A stretch of DNA of 64,000 bases from an uncultured Spirochaetales bacterium (GTDB lineage Bacteria > Spirochaetota > Spirochaetia > JAFGXN01). Position 1 is the stretch's first letter. Each line of letters begins with the position of its first letter. Both the position numbers and the translations under genes were made by a program. Shown here piece by piece: positions 8,061 through 15,664 of the stretch. Under the pieces are notes generated by a model that ran no database searches, was not told the origin of the DNA, and saw only the letters and a list, made by a program, of their open reading frames with translations. The stretch spans positions 310,001-374,000 of the forward strand of contig CASEOG010000003.1 of NCBI GenBank assembly GCA_949289575.1. The letters are read 5' to 3'.

Positions 8061-9653
8061 TTAAATCATCCTGCGACTGTAAGATATAACAAACAATCCG
8101 ACAAGAAGAACCAGAGCTCCCGCGGCCAGCAGCGGCAATACGATAAACAGTGTTTCGAAAGAAAAGAAGAGCATTCCCGCAGCGGCGGCCAGATTGGCAA
8201 CCCGATAGGCCGCATAAAAAAGCAGGCAGACGGCCGGTACGACGGGGATAAACAGATATTCTGTCCCGGAATTCTCTTTCTTTTCTTTCGGCGCCATCAG
8301 AAAACCGCATTCCAACATGAAAAACGGAGCAAGTACAATCAGAAAGAGTCTGATTAACCGTATGACAATCTCCTTTGCATATATACCGCTTATCTCTGTC
8401 TCTTCGGGCAGCCTGTCTCGTATGCGAATCAAATCAAAAAACGGGACTGTCGACAAATTCCGGTTCTCCGAATCAAAAAGCGGCAGCAGATTCCCCGCAA
8501 GCCCGAGAGGGACATAATGCCCGTTCACCCACTCATCCGCCTCGCCTTCCGAAAAACGGCCTCCCGTTACCGTTGTCGGCTCCGCCAGAAAAACGGAATC
8601 GAATAAAATTCTGTCGGACTCAACCTTGCCGTATTCGGCTTCGAGAACCGATTTCCGGCCGTCTTTACAGATTGTTTCGACTCTGACCGACTCGACCAAA
8701 TTCCGCCCTGTCAGAGAAATCAATTTTCTGGCCGAGATAATCTGTCTCACCTCTTCGTTGTCGACATTGACAAAGCAAATATTATGGGAAAGAGGAAAGA
8801 TGCTCTCTTCTCTGATTCGGTCCTTAACCAGAACATGCCTGCGAATTTCTGTCTCGGCCCGTTTCATATGAAGGCCGATCTCCCCGTCGTCGGGAGCCGT
8901 CACGGAGAGATAACGGAAAATCTTATACGCTTCGGCGACCGGCCTGTAATAACCGTTCTCTCTTCCGAAAGAATATTTCTCGTACGCCAGCTTTTTCAGG
9001 GCATAGTCATTTTCGGTTGTTCTCACCGGCAGGACTGTCTGCCCGGCAATACGCGATTCCAGTTCGCTTCTGATATTTTCGGAGTTCAGCCAAAACTCCC
9101 GATGAGGAAAATCTCTGCTTCTCCTGCGCACAAAAGCAAACGAAATGTTTTCGTCAGCTGATGAAAAACGGGCATCCGTATGATCGTCGACCGACTCGTA
9201 TATCGACAAAAAATTCAGGGCCTCCCGGTACCTCCCGGCCCGAAAGGCTTCCGTCATCTTATTCAGACTGTCGGCTGCAACCGACGAACGGAAGGCCGCC
9301 TGTTCTTTCACCGCATTCCCTGCCGGAATCAGAAAGAAAAACCCGGCCAGAGAAAAAACAAGAAAAAGCCAAACGGAAAACAAAACACGGTTCAGCATTT
9401 TGGCCGGATCGGAATGATCGAACGGCAGAATCGCCGACGAAAAAACAAGCAGAAAAATAAGATAGAAAAACAGAAAGCAGAACGGAAAAAAGACCGCCGC
9501 CTCCGCCAAAAATACACGGCTGTAATAGCAGTCCAGATAAAGATCGAAATCGCACAGAAACCGCGCACACAGAGAAGCTGCCGCAACAGACAGAATCAGG
9601 GAAAAAAAAGTTCCCGTAAAAAGCGCCTTTTTGGCATTAGAATAACGAATCAC
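8061..9653 (-). CDS. Unknown polytopic membrane protein with large external domain
   Basis: A 530-residue protein I do not recognise. The first ~110 residues contain about three hydrophobic helices (LFTGTFFSLILSVAAASL, FPFCFLFFYLIFLLVFS, VLFSVWLFLVFSLAGFFFLIP). A hydrophilic middle of ~280 residues follows, beginning with a TPR-like stretch (FRAGRYREALNFLSIYES). The C-terminus has three or four more helices. The start is GTG at 9653, with GGAGG seven bases upstream; this overlaps the previous gene by 17 nt, which suggests coupling. It forms an operon with the membrane protein and STAS protein upstream and is possibly an envelope-remodelling or export factor, but that is a guess. Confidence 0.7.
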   Translation of the reverse strand: MIRYSNAKKALFTGTFFSLILSVAAASLCARFLCDFDLYLDCYYSRVFLAEAAVFFPFCFLFFYLIFLLVFSSAILPFDHSDPAKMLNRVLFSVWLFLVFSLAGFFFLIPAGNAVKEQAAFRSSVAADSLNKMTEAFRAGRYREALNFLSIYESVDDHTDARFSSADENISFAFVRRRSRDFPHREFWLNSENIRSELESRIAGQTVLPVRTTENDYALKKLAYEKYSFGRENGYYRPVAEAYKIFRYLSVTAPDDGEIGLHMKRAETEIRRHVLVKDRIREESIFPLSHNICFVNVDNEEVRQIISARKLISLTGRNLVESVRVETICKDGRKSVLEAEYGKVESDRILFDSVFLAEPTTVTGGRFSEGEADEWVNGHYVPLGLAGNLLPLFDSENRNLSTVPFFDLIRIRDRLPEETEISGIYAKEIVIRLIRLFLIVLAPFFMLECGFLMAPKEKKENSGTEYLFIPVVPAVCLLFYAAYRVANLAAAAGMLFFSFETLFIVLPLLAAGALVLLVGLFVISYSRRMI

Positions 9654-10404
9654 GGCTCCGCCTCCATATCGCAACAGCCATTCCTGCGGCCGGAAGTAAA
9701 TTCGCAACGACTGCACCCGCGGCAAACAGAGCCGGCGTCAATTCCGGACGGCCCGCCCCCCAAAACCAAATCCGCTGCACCGATGCGAAAAAATAAAGAG
9801 CAAAAAGCGGGAGCGACAAATTGAAAAGCGGCCACCGGCTGACGCAGCAGAACTTAACGCAAACAGCTGCCAGAAAAAAAAGCGACACTCCGTAAACCGA
9901 AAAAACAAGGCTGTTTATACCGGCCAGATAAAAACCCGTCTGCGAAAAAGCTTCGAAAGGAAACAAAAGAACGGATTTCCCTTTGACACCGGAAGAAAAA
10001 GGAATCCCGAACGACTCCGGAAACGAAAAATCGGCAGCGGTTCCGGCAAGACAGTAATCCGAGAAGAGCAACGGATGCGTTCCGGAGGCCGCATCCGCAA
10101 ACCGCAGAAAAAGCACGAGCGAAACCGCCGCAAACATTGCCGACAATCCGGTTTCGACCGCCTTTTCGGCGACTGTTTTCTTCCGGAGAAAGAGATTCCC
10201 CGCCGTAAGAGTAAAAAAGAAAATGACGGGAGCCGTGACGGAGAGAATGAACAAACCCCGTTCAACCAACATTTTTCCGGTCGGCACAACCCCCTGCTGT
10301 ACGGAAAAAGAGGAATACACCAGAAGATCGGGCAACAGCACCAAAACCGCCACTCCGAAAAGACGAAAAAAGAACAGAAAAATCGAAGCGATCGTTTTTA
10401 TCAC
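9637..10404 (-). CDS. Unknown polytopic membrane protein
   Basis: A 255-residue, strongly hydrophobic protein with roughly six transmembrane segments, for example IFLFFFRLFGVAVLVLLPDLLVY, GLFILSVTAPVIFFFTLTAGNLFL and PLFALYFFASVQRIWFW. No family motif is recognised. Translation starts at GTG 10404 behind GAGGAG. It lies between the STAS/zinc-ribbon gene (18-nt gap) and the larger membrane protein (17-nt overlap), so the three are very probably co-transcribed and may form one membrane complex. Confidence 0.7.
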   Translation of the reverse strand: MIKTIASIFLFFFRLFGVAVLVLLPDLLVYSSFSVQQGVVPTGKMLVERGLFILSVTAPVIFFFTLTAGNLFLRKKTVAEKAVETGLSAMFAAVSLVLFLRFADAASGTHPLLFSDYCLAGTAADFSFPESFGIPFSSGVKGKSVLLFPFEAFSQTGFYLAGINSLVFSVYGVSLFFLAAVCVKFCCVSRWPLFNLSLPLFALYFFASVQRIWFWGAGRPELTPALFAAGAVVANLLPAAGMAVAIWRRSRDSLF

Positions 10405-10422
10405 GGCTTCTCCTCATTCGTA

Positions 10423-11001
10423 TTATATAAGGGATATTTCTCCTTTGGGATTAACAAAAAGGCGGGTTTTGCACTTCGAACAGTTATATACTCCCTGTTT
10501 CTGCGCCGTCAGTTTTGCCTGACAGATCGGACAGTGAAAAACCTTCGGGAAATAAACAATCTCTTCTTCTTCGGCCGTATCCTTTGTCAGAAGCTCACCG
10601 ATAGCTTCATAAATATCGTTTGTCACAATGAAATAAGACGTAAACCCCAGCAGAGTAAACATTTCCAAAACTTTTCCGCGAAGACCGTACATGGCAACAT
10701 CGCCTTTATACGGCTTCACGGTATCTTTCAGGTTTCCGAAGATACCGATACTCTGGCTGGAAATATAGGTCAAATCTTCCAAATCGAAAATAAAATTCAC
10801 AACACCGGCGGCCAGAGCTTTATCGATTTCTTCCTGAAGAATATACCCCGTATTGGCATCCAGCATGCCGTAAACATAAATAATCCGGCACGCATCAACT
10901 TCATCTATCTCTTTGGTTTTGACTTTTAACGGCTCCCGTCTTTTCTGAGCTGCCGGGTATTCATCGGGATAGATATTGTTACTGAGGTTTTTTTGTGCCA
11001 T
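10423..11001 (-). CDS. STAS-domain protein with C-terminal zinc ribbon
   Basis: A 192-residue cytoplasmic protein. Residues ~30-140 look like a STAS (anti-sigma-factor antagonist type) domain: a strand IIYVYGMLDANTG, then VNFIFDLEDLTYISSQSIGIF, where the Ser-Ser pair sits at the usual phosphorylation site, then an alpha/beta end. After an acidic linker come two Cys pairs, HCPICQ and NCSKCK, forming a typical zinc ribbon. The pairing of STAS with a zinc ribbon suggests a scaffold or switch protein, and its neighbours are two membrane proteins in the same operon. There is no Shine-Dalgarno; TAATAT lies 5 nt before the ATG. Confidence 0.75.
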   Translation of the reverse strand: MAQKNLSNNIYPDEYPAAQKRREPLKVKTKEIDEVDACRIIYVYGMLDANTGYILQEEIDKALAAGVVNFIFDLEDLTYISSQSIGIFGNLKDTVKPYKGDVAMYGLRGKVLEMFTLLGFTSYFIVTNDIYEAIGELLTKDTAEEEEIVYFPKVFHCPICQAKLTAQKQGVYNCSKCKTRLFVNPKGEISLI

Positions 11002-11120
11002 ATCTGATATTATTGTATGTTAAAAATCGAATTTTATCAAGCTCGAAATCGATTTTTCGAACGGCTTCTTTTTCCCGACAAGGTGTTCCGCAACTGCCGC
11101 AGGAACGGAATAACGCCCGT

Positions 11121-11147
11121 TTAAGAAAACCGGCCGCATTCGGCCGT
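11121..11147 (-). terminator. Probable terminator of the AAA+ activator gene
   Basis: CGGCCG-AATG-CGGCCG hairpin (11131-11146), followed on the minus strand by GTTTTCTT. It lies ~145 nt past the stop of the 11292-12320 gene. The rest of the 11002-11291 gap shows no convincing gene. Confidence 0.5.
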
Positions 11148-11291
11148 CTTTTAGACATCGATGCTGTCCGATCCGATGACGACCCGACAACGATCCGACA
11201 CGCTTGACCGTTACCGGCAGCTGTGCCGACGGCCGTACGGTTCTATCCCGGACTGTTGCCGACCGCACACTGTTGCAGGTCGATTTCCGCT

Positions 11292-12320
11292 TTAATTAAA
11301 AACGATATCGTCTGCGTATAACGTCCGTCCGGAAGCATTAATCAGAGAACGTCTCAATACATTTTTTAATTCTCTCACATTTCCGGGCCAACGGTAGGAC
11401 ATCAGCTTATCCATCGCCGAATCGCTGATATCCCAAACACCTTCTTCGGAAAGAAAAAAGCGGCACAACAGCGGAATATCTTCGCTCCGTTCTCTTAACG
11501 GCGGAATTTCCAGAACACACTCCGAAATTCGGTAAAGCAGGTCGCTGCGGAATTTATGCCCGCGAAAAAGTTCCGTACCGGGCCGGTTGGACGCCGACAA
11601 AAGCCGGAAGTCGGATCTGATTCTTTTCTTTCCGCCGACACGAAAAAATTCCTTGTCCTCCAGGACTCTCAAAAACTTAGCCTGCAGCTCAAACAGCAGA
11701 TCGGGGATTTCATCCAGGAACAGGGTTCCTCCGTGCGCTTTTTCCAAAAATCCCGAAGAGGAGACGGCATCGGTGTAAGCCCCCGGTTCCGTTCCGAACA
11801 TTTGTGATTCCGCCAGCGAAGGAGGTATCGATGCACAGTTGATCTTTACGAAAGGGTGTGCGGTCCGCCCGGACTGCCTGTAAATGGATTCGGCAAGGAT
11901 TTCTTTTCCCGTGCCCGTCTCTCCGACGATAAAAATCCGGCAATCCTGTGATGCCAGTTTTCCGATTTTTTCCTTCAGTTCGCATATTTTTGCCGAATTC
12001 CCGATAAACAGCTCTTTCCCGGGACAGACCGAAGATCTCTCCTTTTTTTTCGGGAGCTCCCTTCGCGCCGTCGTTTCTATCACCATTCGAAGAAAACCGG
12101 CCGAATCGGAAAAATACGGAATTCCGCGGCGGAGACACGACCTTTTCAGCCGGTCCGAATATTTCGAAGAAAAATCCGATGTATCGAAAATCACGGCATC
12201 AAAATTTTTCAGATATTCCGTATCGATTTCTTTCCTTCTATGCACGATTCTTATTTTGTCTTTCAGAGAAAAATAAAGATCCGGTCCGCGGCAATTCCCC
12301 AAAATCAGAATTTTATACAT
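11292..12320 (-). CDS. Sigma-54-type AAA+ activator without DNA-binding domain
   Basis: A 342-residue protein. Residues ~1-100 form a degenerate receiver-like domain without a clear phospho-acceptor context. From ~105 on comes a sigma-54 activator AAA+ module: Walker A GETGTGKE, Walker B GGTLFLDEI, an arginine-finger-type FRSDLLYRI segment and the C-terminal SYRWPGNVRELKN. The sigma-54-contacting loop reads GAYTDA instead of the classical GAFTGA. The protein ends shortly after the AAA+ lid (YADDIVFN), so the usual Fis-type HTH is missing. It may act from solution, as HTH-less enhancer proteins do. TACAAT lies 8 nt before the ATG, and there is no ribosome site. Confidence 0.85.
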   Translation of the reverse strand: MYKILILGNCRGPDLYFSLKDKIRIVHRRKEIDTEYLKNFDAVIFDTSDFSSKYSDRLKRSCLRRGIPYFSDSAGFLRMVIETTARRELPKKKERSSVCPGKELFIGNSAKICELKEKIGKLASQDCRIFIVGETGTGKEILAESIYRQSGRTAHPFVKINCASIPPSLAESQMFGTEPGAYTDAVSSSGFLEKAHGGTLFLDEIPDLLFELQAKFLRVLEDKEFFRVGGKKRIRSDFRLLSASNRPGTELFRGHKFRSDLLYRISECVLEIPPLRERSEDIPLLCRFFLSEEGVWDISDSAMDKLMSYRWPGNVRELKNVLRRSLINASGRTLYADDIVFN

Positions 12321-12399
12321 CTCTATTTATTGTATTCGGCAAATTTCGGGCGCGAAAGAAAATTTTTTTGTGTGTTAATCCTATAAAAAGAAAAGCCGA

Positions 12400-12405
12400 T
12401 ATAAT
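12400..12405 (+). promoter_or_regulatory. -10 box upstream of the sugar-binding lipoprotein
   Basis: A perfect TATAAT. The first in-frame ATG (12412) is 7 nt downstream, and the ATG that fits the signal peptide (12433) is 28 nt downstream behind CTGGAG. No clear -35. Confidence 0.55.
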
Positions 12406-12432
12406 ACTGAAATGGAGATTCTGGAGAAAACG

Positions 12433-13410
12433 ATGAAAAAAGTTTTTCTGATTTTTTTTACGGTACTGACACTCTTCTCTTGTCAAAAAAAAGAAAATAA
12501 CGATTCCGCTCAAACGAAGGAATCCGACCGTCTCCTGTTCGCGGTTATCGCCATGACATTCAGAAACGACTACTGGCAAAAAGTCAACTACGGATGCAAC
12601 CTGGCCTCGCTCGAACTGGATGTCGACTACTATTTCGACGGCATGCAGGAACACACTTCGGAAGCCTATATCGATCAGATTGCTCTTGTCCAACGGGCCA
12701 TCGATATGGATGTCGACGGCATCATGCTCTCGGCTATCGATAAAGAAAAACTGACCCCCATCGTCGGAAAGGCAAAAGAGGCCGGTATCCCCTTAATCAC
12801 ATTCGACAGCGGTGTTAACAGCGACGACGCTTTGAATTTTATCGCAACCAACAATATCAATGCGGGAATAATGGCGGCTTCGCAAATCCGCAGGGCCGTT
12901 TCGGGCGGAACCGTGGCTGTTATTGCCAACGATTTGACCGCTCAGACGACAACCGAACGGGTCGAAGGTTTTGTCTCGGACATGAAGAAATATACACGGT
13001 ACAATGTTCTGGACGCCGTCTCCTGTAACGGTCAAATCGATACCGCACAGGAAAAATTTAAAGATATTTTTGACGCAAATCCGGACATCCGCGCCGTATT
13101 CTGCACCAATTCCGAATCGGCAATCGGTACGGCACGGGCCGTACAGGAGCTCGGAAAAGCGGGTGATATTTATGTTATCGGGTTCGACTCTCCCGCCGAA
13201 GAAATCGCTTACCTCGAGAAAAACATCATTCAGGGACTGATTATTCAGAATCCTTTCCTGATGGGATATAACGGAATTGTCAGTCTGTACAAGTATATCA
13301 CGGAAAAAGAAGTTCCTCCCAAAATTATCGATACCGGCGTTTTATTTGTGACAAAAGATCGTTTGAACGATCCGGATGTCATCGAAGCCATTTATCCGTT
13401 AAAGAAATAA
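12433..13410 (+). CDS. Periplasmic sugar-binding lipoprotein (ABC importer substrate-binding type)
   Basis: A 325-residue protein with a lipoprotein signal ending in LTLFSC, so it should be lipid-anchored at Cys17. The mature part matches Peripla_BP_4-type ribose/galactose binding proteins: MTFRNDYWQKVNYGCN, GIMLSAIDKEKLTPIV, GIPLITFDSGVNSD, a hinge-like segment before AVFCTNSESAIGTARA, and YVIGFDSPAEE. The ATG at 12433 was chosen because it sits behind CTGGAG and begins a normal signal peptide; starting at 12412 would add seven residues. No permease or ATPase gene adjoins it, so it must partner elsewhere or act in sensing. A stem-loop follows the stop. Confidence 0.87.
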   Translation: MKKVFLIFFTVLTLFSCQKKENNDSAQTKESDRLLFAVIAMTFRNDYWQKVNYGCNLASLELDVDYYFDGMQEHTSEAYIDQIALVQRAIDMDVDGIMLSAIDKEKLTPIVGKAKEAGIPLITFDSGVNSDDALNFIATNNINAGIMAASQIRRAVSGGTVAVIANDLTAQTTTERVEGFVSDMKKYTRYNVLDAVSCNGQIDTAQEKFKDIFDANPDIRAVFCTNSESAIGTARAVQELGKAGDIYVIGFDSPAEEIAYLEKNIIQGLIIQNPFLMGYNGIVSLYKYITEKEVPPKIIDTGVLFVTKDRLNDPDVIEAIYPLKK

Positions 13411-13417
13411 TTTCGTC

Positions 13418-13442
13418 ACGCCTTCCGTCCCGCGGAAGGCGT
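13418..13442 (+). terminator. Stem-loop after the sugar-binding lipoprotein
   Basis: A perfect 10-bp stem (ACGCCTTCCG / CGGAAGGCGT) with a 5-nt loop, eight bases after the stop codon. The following T-run is poor, so it is either a weak terminator or an mRNA-stabilising hairpin. Confidence 0.55.
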
Positions 13443-13458
13443 TCGCTGTTTACGACTC

Positions 13459-13487
13459 TTGACATCCTTTTCGGAAAATGATTTACT
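13459..13487 (+). promoter_or_regulatory. Promoter before the 13497 gene
   Basis: TTGACA, a 17-nt spacer, then TTTACT. The ATG lies 9 nt after the -10 box, with only a weak AGG between. Confidence 0.5.
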
Positions 13488-13496
13488 GATAGGAAA

Positions 13497-14828
13497 ATGA
13501 AACGAAGATCCCTCTGGGGAATCATTCCCGGTCTTTATCTTTTTATTTCGATTCTCTTTTTCACGGCTTATATCGGTTCGGAAAGTCTGCTGCCGATGCC
13601 CGATTTGAAACAGTGGCTGACACCCGATCCGGCCGTCGCGGCACAGCGCCGGGCCGAAAAAGAGGCGAGAGCGGCCGCCAAAGCAGCCGCAAAATTGGCA
13701 AAACAGGAAGCGAAAGAGAAGGAAAAAGCCGCCCGCGAAAAAGAAAAAAACAGCGCCGTCAATCCTGTCTCTCTGGAGGCCGTTTCCCGTTACGAAGCCG
13801 TAACGAACGCCGTTATCGAGGCCGCTTACAACCGTTTTGCCGCCGCACCGGATTCGGACATCGAAACGCTCAACCGCCGGCTGCCGGCAATGAATGCCTA
13901 CCGACTGCAAAACGGGCTGACCGATTTTCCTTCGAAACAGATTGCCGACCGGGCCTCCGCCTTCCGCGGCGCCGTCTCTCTCGAAGCGGCAGCTGCCGGC
14001 GCCGGCGATATTGTGACGGCCGAACGCAACCGCAGAAACAGTCTGGCCGCGGCCGCGCCGGAAATCCGCAATGCCCTGCAGCGGAAAGAAGCCCGCATCT
14101 TCGACAACAGCCGTCTGATTGCCGATTTGTCCGACAGCAGGCTTCCCGGTTTCGAAAAAGAAACCCTCGAACCGCTTTTGCGGGCATACGAACGGTTTGA
14201 CGCTTTCACACCGCGGCAGGCGGCGGGCTTTGTCGACCTTTGCCGCCGGCTGAATCTCGACGCGGCAGCGGGAGCCGCCGACAGACTGATTTCGCAAATC
14301 CGAAAAGAAGGCCCTGTTTACACGGTCGGAAACGAGGATTCTGTCTTCTGCGGACAGGTTCTGGTCGCCGCCGGAAAGTGGAAACAAAATCAACGTTGGA
14401 TTGACGTGGGTAAAACAATGGTCTCCACCTACTGGGAAGCGCATCCGCAAACCCCGTTCGAAGAATTTTACGATCTTTTCGATGACCGCTATTTCCCGAA
14501 ATACAGAACGGCGGTTGCCGGAGGAAAAGAATACCGCCTCTACACCTGTGCGGAGAATTTGAAAATCGGTTTTTCCGGCGGAAGAATTTCGGTTCAGTTT
14601 GACGAACCGGTCGGTCAGACCTTCTTCTTTCTTTTGTATGATTTACCGGTTCTGAACGGATATGAAATGTATAATCTTAGCTGGAACCGGGATCCGAATT
14701 TCCAGAATTACTATGCGGGAGCATACTTTGACGCAAACCGGGCCCTCTTTTTTGTCAAAATTATGATTAAGGTCCGGGGAGAGACAATTTATCTGCTGCC
14801 GCAGCAAGCGGTGCAAACCGGGGAGTAA
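13497..14828 (+). CDS. Unknown membrane-anchored protein with Ala/Lys/Glu-rich coiled coil
   Basis: A 443-residue protein with one N-terminal transmembrane helix (LWGIIPGLYLFISILFFTAYIG). It is followed at ~50-90 by an alanine/lysine/glutamate-rich stretch that should form a long helix or coiled coil. A large helical region (~90-270) comes next, then a C-terminal beta-rich part containing FSGGRISVQFDEPVGQ. No family is recognised. It probably faces the periplasm. The nfnA start codon is 2 nt after its stop, with the ribosome site inside its end, so it may be co-transcribed with the Nfn genes although no functional link is evident. Confidence 0.65.
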   Translation: MKRRSLWGIIPGLYLFISILFFTAYIGSESLLPMPDLKQWLTPDPAVAAQRRAEKEARAAAKAAAKLAKQEAKEKEKAAREKEKNSAVNPVSLEAVSRYEAVTNAVIEAAYNRFAAAPDSDIETLNRRLPAMNAYRLQNGLTDFPSKQIADRASAFRGAVSLEAAAAGAGDIVTAERNRRNSLAAAAPEIRNALQRKEARIFDNSRLIADLSDSRLPGFEKETLEPLLRAYERFDAFTPRQAAGFVDLCRRLNLDAAAGAADRLISQIRKEGPVYTVGNEDSVFCGQVLVAAGKWKQNQRWIDVGKTMVSTYWEAHPQTPFEEFYDLFDDRYFPKYRTAVAGGKEYRLYTCAENLKIGFSGGRISVQFDEPVGQTFFFLLYDLPVLNGYEMYNLSWNRDPNFQNYYAGAYFDANRALFFVKIMIKVRGETIYLLPQQAVQTGE

Positions 14829-14830
14829 AT

Positions 14831-15664
14831 ATGTATCAGATTTTGAAAAAGACCCAACTGTCCGACACGGTTTTTGATTTCACTGTCCGCGCACCGTTGA
14901 TTGCGCGGGAAAGAAAAGCCGGTCAGTTTGTCATTGTACAGGCAGACAACGAATTTGCGGAGCGGATTCCGTTAACGATTGCCGATGCGGATGATGAGGC
15001 CGGTACGATCCGCCTGATTTTCGCCGCAATCGGTGCATCGACACGGGCCTTATCCGGAATGAACGAAGGCGACACGATTGCCAATATTCTCGGGCCGCTG
15101 GGCAAACCGACCCACATCGAAAATTTCGGTCATGCGGTTTGCGTCGGAGGCGGTATCGGCGTTGCCCCGCTCTACCCGATTGTCAAAGCTCTGAAAGCTG
15201 CCGGCAACCGCGTTACGGTGATTATCGGTGCACGCACCGCCGATTTGATTATTCTCGAACCGGAAATGAGGGCGGCCGCCGACGAAGTTCTGATTGTTAC
15301 CGATGACGGCAGCAAAGGGGGAAAGGGTGTTGTTACGGGCCCGTTAAAACGTCTCTGTGAATCGGATACGGAAAAGCCGGATTTTGTTGTCACAATCGGT
15401 CCGGCCGTTATGATGAAATTTTGCGCACTGACGACAAAACCGTTCGGTGTTCCGACAGTCGCTTCTCTCAACACGATTATGATTGACGGAACCGGAATGT
15501 GCGGCGGATGCCGTGTCAGTGTCGGCGGAAAAACCCGTTTTGTCTGCGTTGACGGCCCCGAATTCGATGCCCATCAGGTAGATTTTGACAATATGTTACT
15601 CCGCCTGAACTCTTTCAAAAAAGAAGAAGAACATAAATGCAGAATAGGAATATCACATGAATAA
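14831..15664 (+). CDS. nfnA: NfnA: NADH-side subunit of NADH-dependent ferredoxin:NADP+ oxidoreductase
   Basis: A 277-residue flavoprotein of the ferredoxin-NADP reductase-like family. The N-terminal FAD barrel contains KAGQFVIVQ and ERIPLTIAD, the nucleotide-binding half begins HAVCVGGGIGVAPLYPIVKAL, and the C-terminus binds a [2Fe-2S] cluster (DGTGMCGGCRVSV plus the later FVCVDGPEFDAH). In Nfn complexes this subunit binds NAD(H) and works with NfnB in electron bifurcation between NADPH, NAD+ and ferredoxin. It could also be read as a DHOD electron-transfer subunit homologue, but the overlapping NfnB-type gene downstream settles it. Confidence 0.9.
   Translation: MYQILKKTQLSDTVFDFTVRAPLIARERKAGQFVIVQADNEFAERIPLTIADADDEAGTIRLIFAAIGASTRALSGMNEGDTIANILGPLGKPTHIENFGHAVCVGGGIGVAPLYPIVKALKAAGNRVTVIIGARTADLIILEPEMRAAADEVLIVTDDGSKGGKGVVTGPLKRLCESDTEKPDFVVTIGPAVMMKFCALTTKPFGVPTVASLNTIMIDGTGMCGGCRVSVGGKTRFVCVDGPEFDAHQVDFDNMLLRLNSFKKEEEHKCRIGISHE

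Noticed and set aside
11020-11268. Possible 82-residue minus-strand gene in the gap before the AAA+ activator
   Set aside because: Arg-rich, no recognisable domain, overlaps a terminator-like hairpin and has no ribosome site or promoter.
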